Shown: positions 62,457 through 64,000 of the stretch, in pieces | How the letters are laid out: each line of letters begins with the position of its first letter | Position numbering within the stretch: position 1 is the first letter of the stretch | Assembly: GCA_018662005.1 (NCBI GenBank) | Contig: JABJHA010000037.1 | Coordinates: forward strand, 1-64,000 | Length of the DNA: 64,000 bases | DNA from: Rhodospirillaceae bacterium | GTDB lineage: Bacteria; Pseudomonadota; Alphaproteobacteria; Rhodospirillales; JABHCV01 | Direction: 5' to 3' | Notes under the pieces: generated by a model | What the model was told of the DNA's origin: nothing | The model's input: only the letters and a program-made list of their open reading frames with translations | Databases searched by the model: none | Program-made: the position numbers and the translations under genes

Positions 62457-62660
62457 TTAAACCGAACCGGCGAATTCAAATCCGGCATCATCCACAGCCT
62501 GAGCAATCACGGCCTGATCGTCACAACCGTCAACGGTTATCTGCTTGGCATCCAGATTAACGCTAATATCGGACTGTGGCGCCGCTGTCTTGATGGCGTT
62601 TGTGACCGCGTTGGCGCACCCCTGGCACGTCATTCCCAAAACACTGTAGGTCGCTGACAT
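62457..62660 (-). CDS. Copper chaperone / heavy-metal-associated domain protein
   Basis: This is a CopZ-like 67-residue ferredoxin-fold protein. The metal-binding motif is GMTCQGC near residue 9, followed by the usual helix ANAVTNAIK and strands ending in VDDAGFEF. It is cytoplasmic and should bind Cu(I) through the two cysteines. The 3' end of a CueR/HmrR-type regulator lies upstream on the same strand beyond the deacetylase gene. A shared copper response is therefore possible, although a terminator hairpin stands directly upstream of this gene. Confidence 0.9.
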   Translation of the reverse strand: MSATYSVLGMTCQGCANAVTNAIKTAAPQSDISVNLDAKQITVDGCDDQAVIAQAVDDAGFEFAGSV

Positions 62661-62695
62661 CGTCTTATTCCCTTTCCCGAAACAATGACCTCATT

Positions 62696-62721
62696 AAAGA
62701 CCTTCCCGCAGCGGGAAGGTC
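62696..62721 (-). terminator. Hairpin terminator at the end of the deacetylase gene
   Basis: GACCTTCCCG (62699-62708) pairs perfectly with CGGGAAGGTC (62712-62721) around CAG. On the minus strand it overlaps the deacetylase stop codon and is followed by TTTAAT. The stem is very stable but the T run is short. Confidence 0.65.
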
Positions 62722-63823
62722 AAGGGCTGGCGTTACGCAGGACAAGGGTTGTCAGCGGCACCAGCGTGAAGCCCCGCCCCTCAATGTCCTTAAGCCATTC
62801 ACTTAAGGCCCTGATCGTGACGTCCCTTGGATGGCCGATGGCAATCACCGAGCCTTTGGAGCGGGCCAGTTGTTCAACTTTCCTCAACTGGGCATGGACA
62901 GCCTCGATGGTGTTTTCGTGATCGAGGAAAATATTACGTTCGGCCACGGGCACGCCCATTTTCCGGGCCAGTTTTGCGCCAACTGTCCGGCCCGAGGTTC
63001 GCGAGTCGAGAAATAACAATCCCCGGTTTTTGATTTCCTCAATGACAATACTCATGGCCTTGCTGTTAGCGGTAAACTTCGAGCCCATGTGGTTGTTGAC
63101 CCCGACATACGTGGAAAAACGCCCGAAACTCCATTCAAGACGACGACGCAGTTCATCATCACTTAACGACGTCAGCAAAGCGTTTGGACCCGGATCGACT
63201 GCGCTTGAACCCGGCTCCATGGACACATGCAGCATCAATTCGTGGCCCCGGTTGCGGGCTCTTTGGGTTTGCTTTTCGATATCCTTGGCGTAGGTCAGGA
63301 ACGACAAGGTCAATGGCCCTTGTAAATCAATGGCCAGGGCGGAACGTCTTTTGTCGACCCCCATGTCATCAATAACAATGGCAATCAGTGGTTTTTGACC
63401 GCTAACGGGTGTCGCCACCGAATATTTTCGCCACCGTTGCAATTCCGGGGTTGCCGGTAACGCCGCCACTTGCGGCGCACTCACCTGTTCTGGGGCCCTT
63501 TCAACAACCGGCGGCACATAGGTTTCCTTGGGCAACGCTTCTTCGTAGGCGCGGGCGTCCTGCTGGTCTTCAACTTCAGGGAACAAGGGCAAGTCCGGCG
63601 TCGTAATCATTGACGGTGGCGGGCTTTGCTGCTGATACCAGGGTGTCGGTTTGGGCTTCGCGGAAGTTTGCCCAGCAACCTGATCGGGATCAGGTTTTTT
63701 TTGAACAGGTCCAATAAAAAAGGTGGTCAGCAAGTAGGCGGCTATAATGACCGCCAGCAAAGACCCCGCATAGGCCATTTGGCGTCCAAAATTTGGCCGA
63801 AACTGTTTTCGCTCACTTTCCAC
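62720..63823 (-). CDS. Divergent polysaccharide deacetylase family protein
   Basis: This protein of 367 residues has one N-terminal membrane helix (about 15-38) and a Pro-rich linker (about 40-130). The linker is followed by the divergent polysaccharide deacetylase domain with IAIVIDDMGVDKRRS, LSFLTYAKD, HELMLHVSMEP, VGVNNHMGSKFTA and LLFLDSRTSG. The NodB-like catalytic Asp and His are partly kept. The family is periplasmic and its substrate unproven. It often sits next to the ctpA/envC group, but not here. Start is a GTG overlapping the regulator's stop by one base (TAGTG). Confidence 0.85.
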   Translation of the reverse strand: MESERKQFRPNFGRQMAYAGSLLAVIIAAYLLTTFFIGPVQKKPDPDQVAGQTSAKPKPTPWYQQQSPPPSMITTPDLPLFPEVEDQQDARAYEEALPKETYVPPVVERAPEQVSAPQVAALPATPELQRWRKYSVATPVSGQKPLIAIVIDDMGVDKRRSALAIDLQGPLTLSFLTYAKDIEKQTQRARNRGHELMLHVSMEPGSSAVDPGPNALLTSLSDDELRRRLEWSFGRFSTYVGVNNHMGSKFTANSKAMSIVIEEIKNRGLLFLDSRTSGRTVGAKLARKMGVPVAERNIFLDHENTIEAVHAQLRKVEQLARSKGSVIAIGHPRDVTIRALSEWLKDIEGRGFTLVPLTTLVLRNASP

Positions 63824-64000
63824 TACTTGGTCAGTCCATCAAGGATTGGGCAATCCGGCCTGTCGTCGCCGTGACAATTGTTGGTCAGGCTAATCAGGGT
63901 TTCGCGGATTGAATTGAGCTCTTCGATCTTATCCTCGATTTCCTTGATGTGTTCAATGGCCAGGTTCTTAACATCGCTGCTGACCCGGTTTTTGTCCTGC
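63823..64000 (-). CDS. MerR-family copper regulator CueR/HmrR, C-terminal part (5' end outside window)
   Basis: Reading the minus strand inward from the window edge gives 58 residues in one frame. They form a dimerisation helix with VKNLAIEHIKEIEDKIEEL, then LISLTNNCHGDDRPDCPILDGL and a stop. The CHGDDRPDCPIL loop holds the two cysteines that bind Cu(I) in CueR and HmrR. The winged-helix DNA-binding part lies beyond the window. Its stop overlaps the start of the deacetylase gene by one base, and a copper chaperone gene lies further on. Confidence 0.92.
   Translation of the reverse strand, partial: QDKNRVSSDVKNLAIEHIKEIEDKIEELNSIRETLISLTNNCHGDDRPDCPILDGLTK

Overview
The window is a gene-dense stretch of an alphaproteobacterial chromosome, most like a free-living, flagellated, aerobic member of the Rhodospirillales or a close relative. 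This rests on gene order and family type rather than on any database search. The supporting features are the rpoZ-rsh / pdxJ-lepB-rnc-era-recO-parC block, the tpiA-secG-pyrG-kdsA-eno-ftsB-pdhABC-lpd-lipA-ratA block, one bifunctional RelA/SpoT protein, a lipoyl domain fused to the pyruvate dehydrogenase E1-beta subunit, a bactofilin next to an M23 peptidase, and a TRAP transporter. No tRNA, rRNA, CRISPR array, insertion sequence or prophage was recognised.

Layout. 1-1621: the end of a chemoreceptor, a small unknown gene and cheW. 1726-8643: an alpha/beta hydrolase, a BON-domain lipoprotein, a class III CoA-transferase, a membrane-anchored methyltransferase with a flavin reductase, motA-motB, and the N-end rule aminoacyl transferase bpt. 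8779-13727: a TRAP transporter operon whose two membrane subunits are both unusually long. 13793-14731: an A+T-rich class III nucleotide cyclase gene. 14970-27617: a conserved housekeeping block (parC, recO, era, rnc, lepB, pdxJ, DUF2062, rsh, rpoZ). It carries an inserted thioredoxin/TolC/short-adaptor cassette and an inserted unknown gene, and it lacks acpS at its usual place. 27708-35193: folK, a NYN-domain protein, a family 5 uracil-DNA glycosylase, thrH, then an accessory locus (membrane-bound LuxR-type regulator, internally duplicated di-heme cytochrome c lipoprotein, PQQ-type beta-propeller), then a DUF4170 gene, smpB and dapA. 35361-42484: a lytic transglycosylase, a HAD dehalogenase-like gene, a threonine dehydratase, bactofilin with M23 peptidase, pgpA, pncC and ratA.

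42579-57685 is a second conserved block on the minus strand: lipA, a GNAT, lpd, pdhC, pdhB, pdhA, an ABM-domain gene, ftsB, a radical SAM gene that looks inserted, eno, kdsA, pyrG, secG and tpiA. It joins lower glycolysis to acetyl-CoA formation, with lipoate synthesis alongside to modify the two lipoyl-bearing subunits. 57862-61246 holds ppiD and trpE, which end at a terminator with no trpG or trpD behind them. 61301-64000 holds two small secreted proteins of unknown function, a copper chaperone, a divergent polysaccharide deacetylase and the 3' end of a CueR/HmrR-type copper regulator.

The best candidates for something undescribed are the duplicated cytochrome/propeller/membrane-LuxR locus (30254-33478), the TRAP large permease with a C-terminal extension of roughly 330 residues, the radical SAM gene inside a conserved operon, and the TolC cassette that has an outer-membrane channel and a truncated adaptor but no inner-membrane pump.
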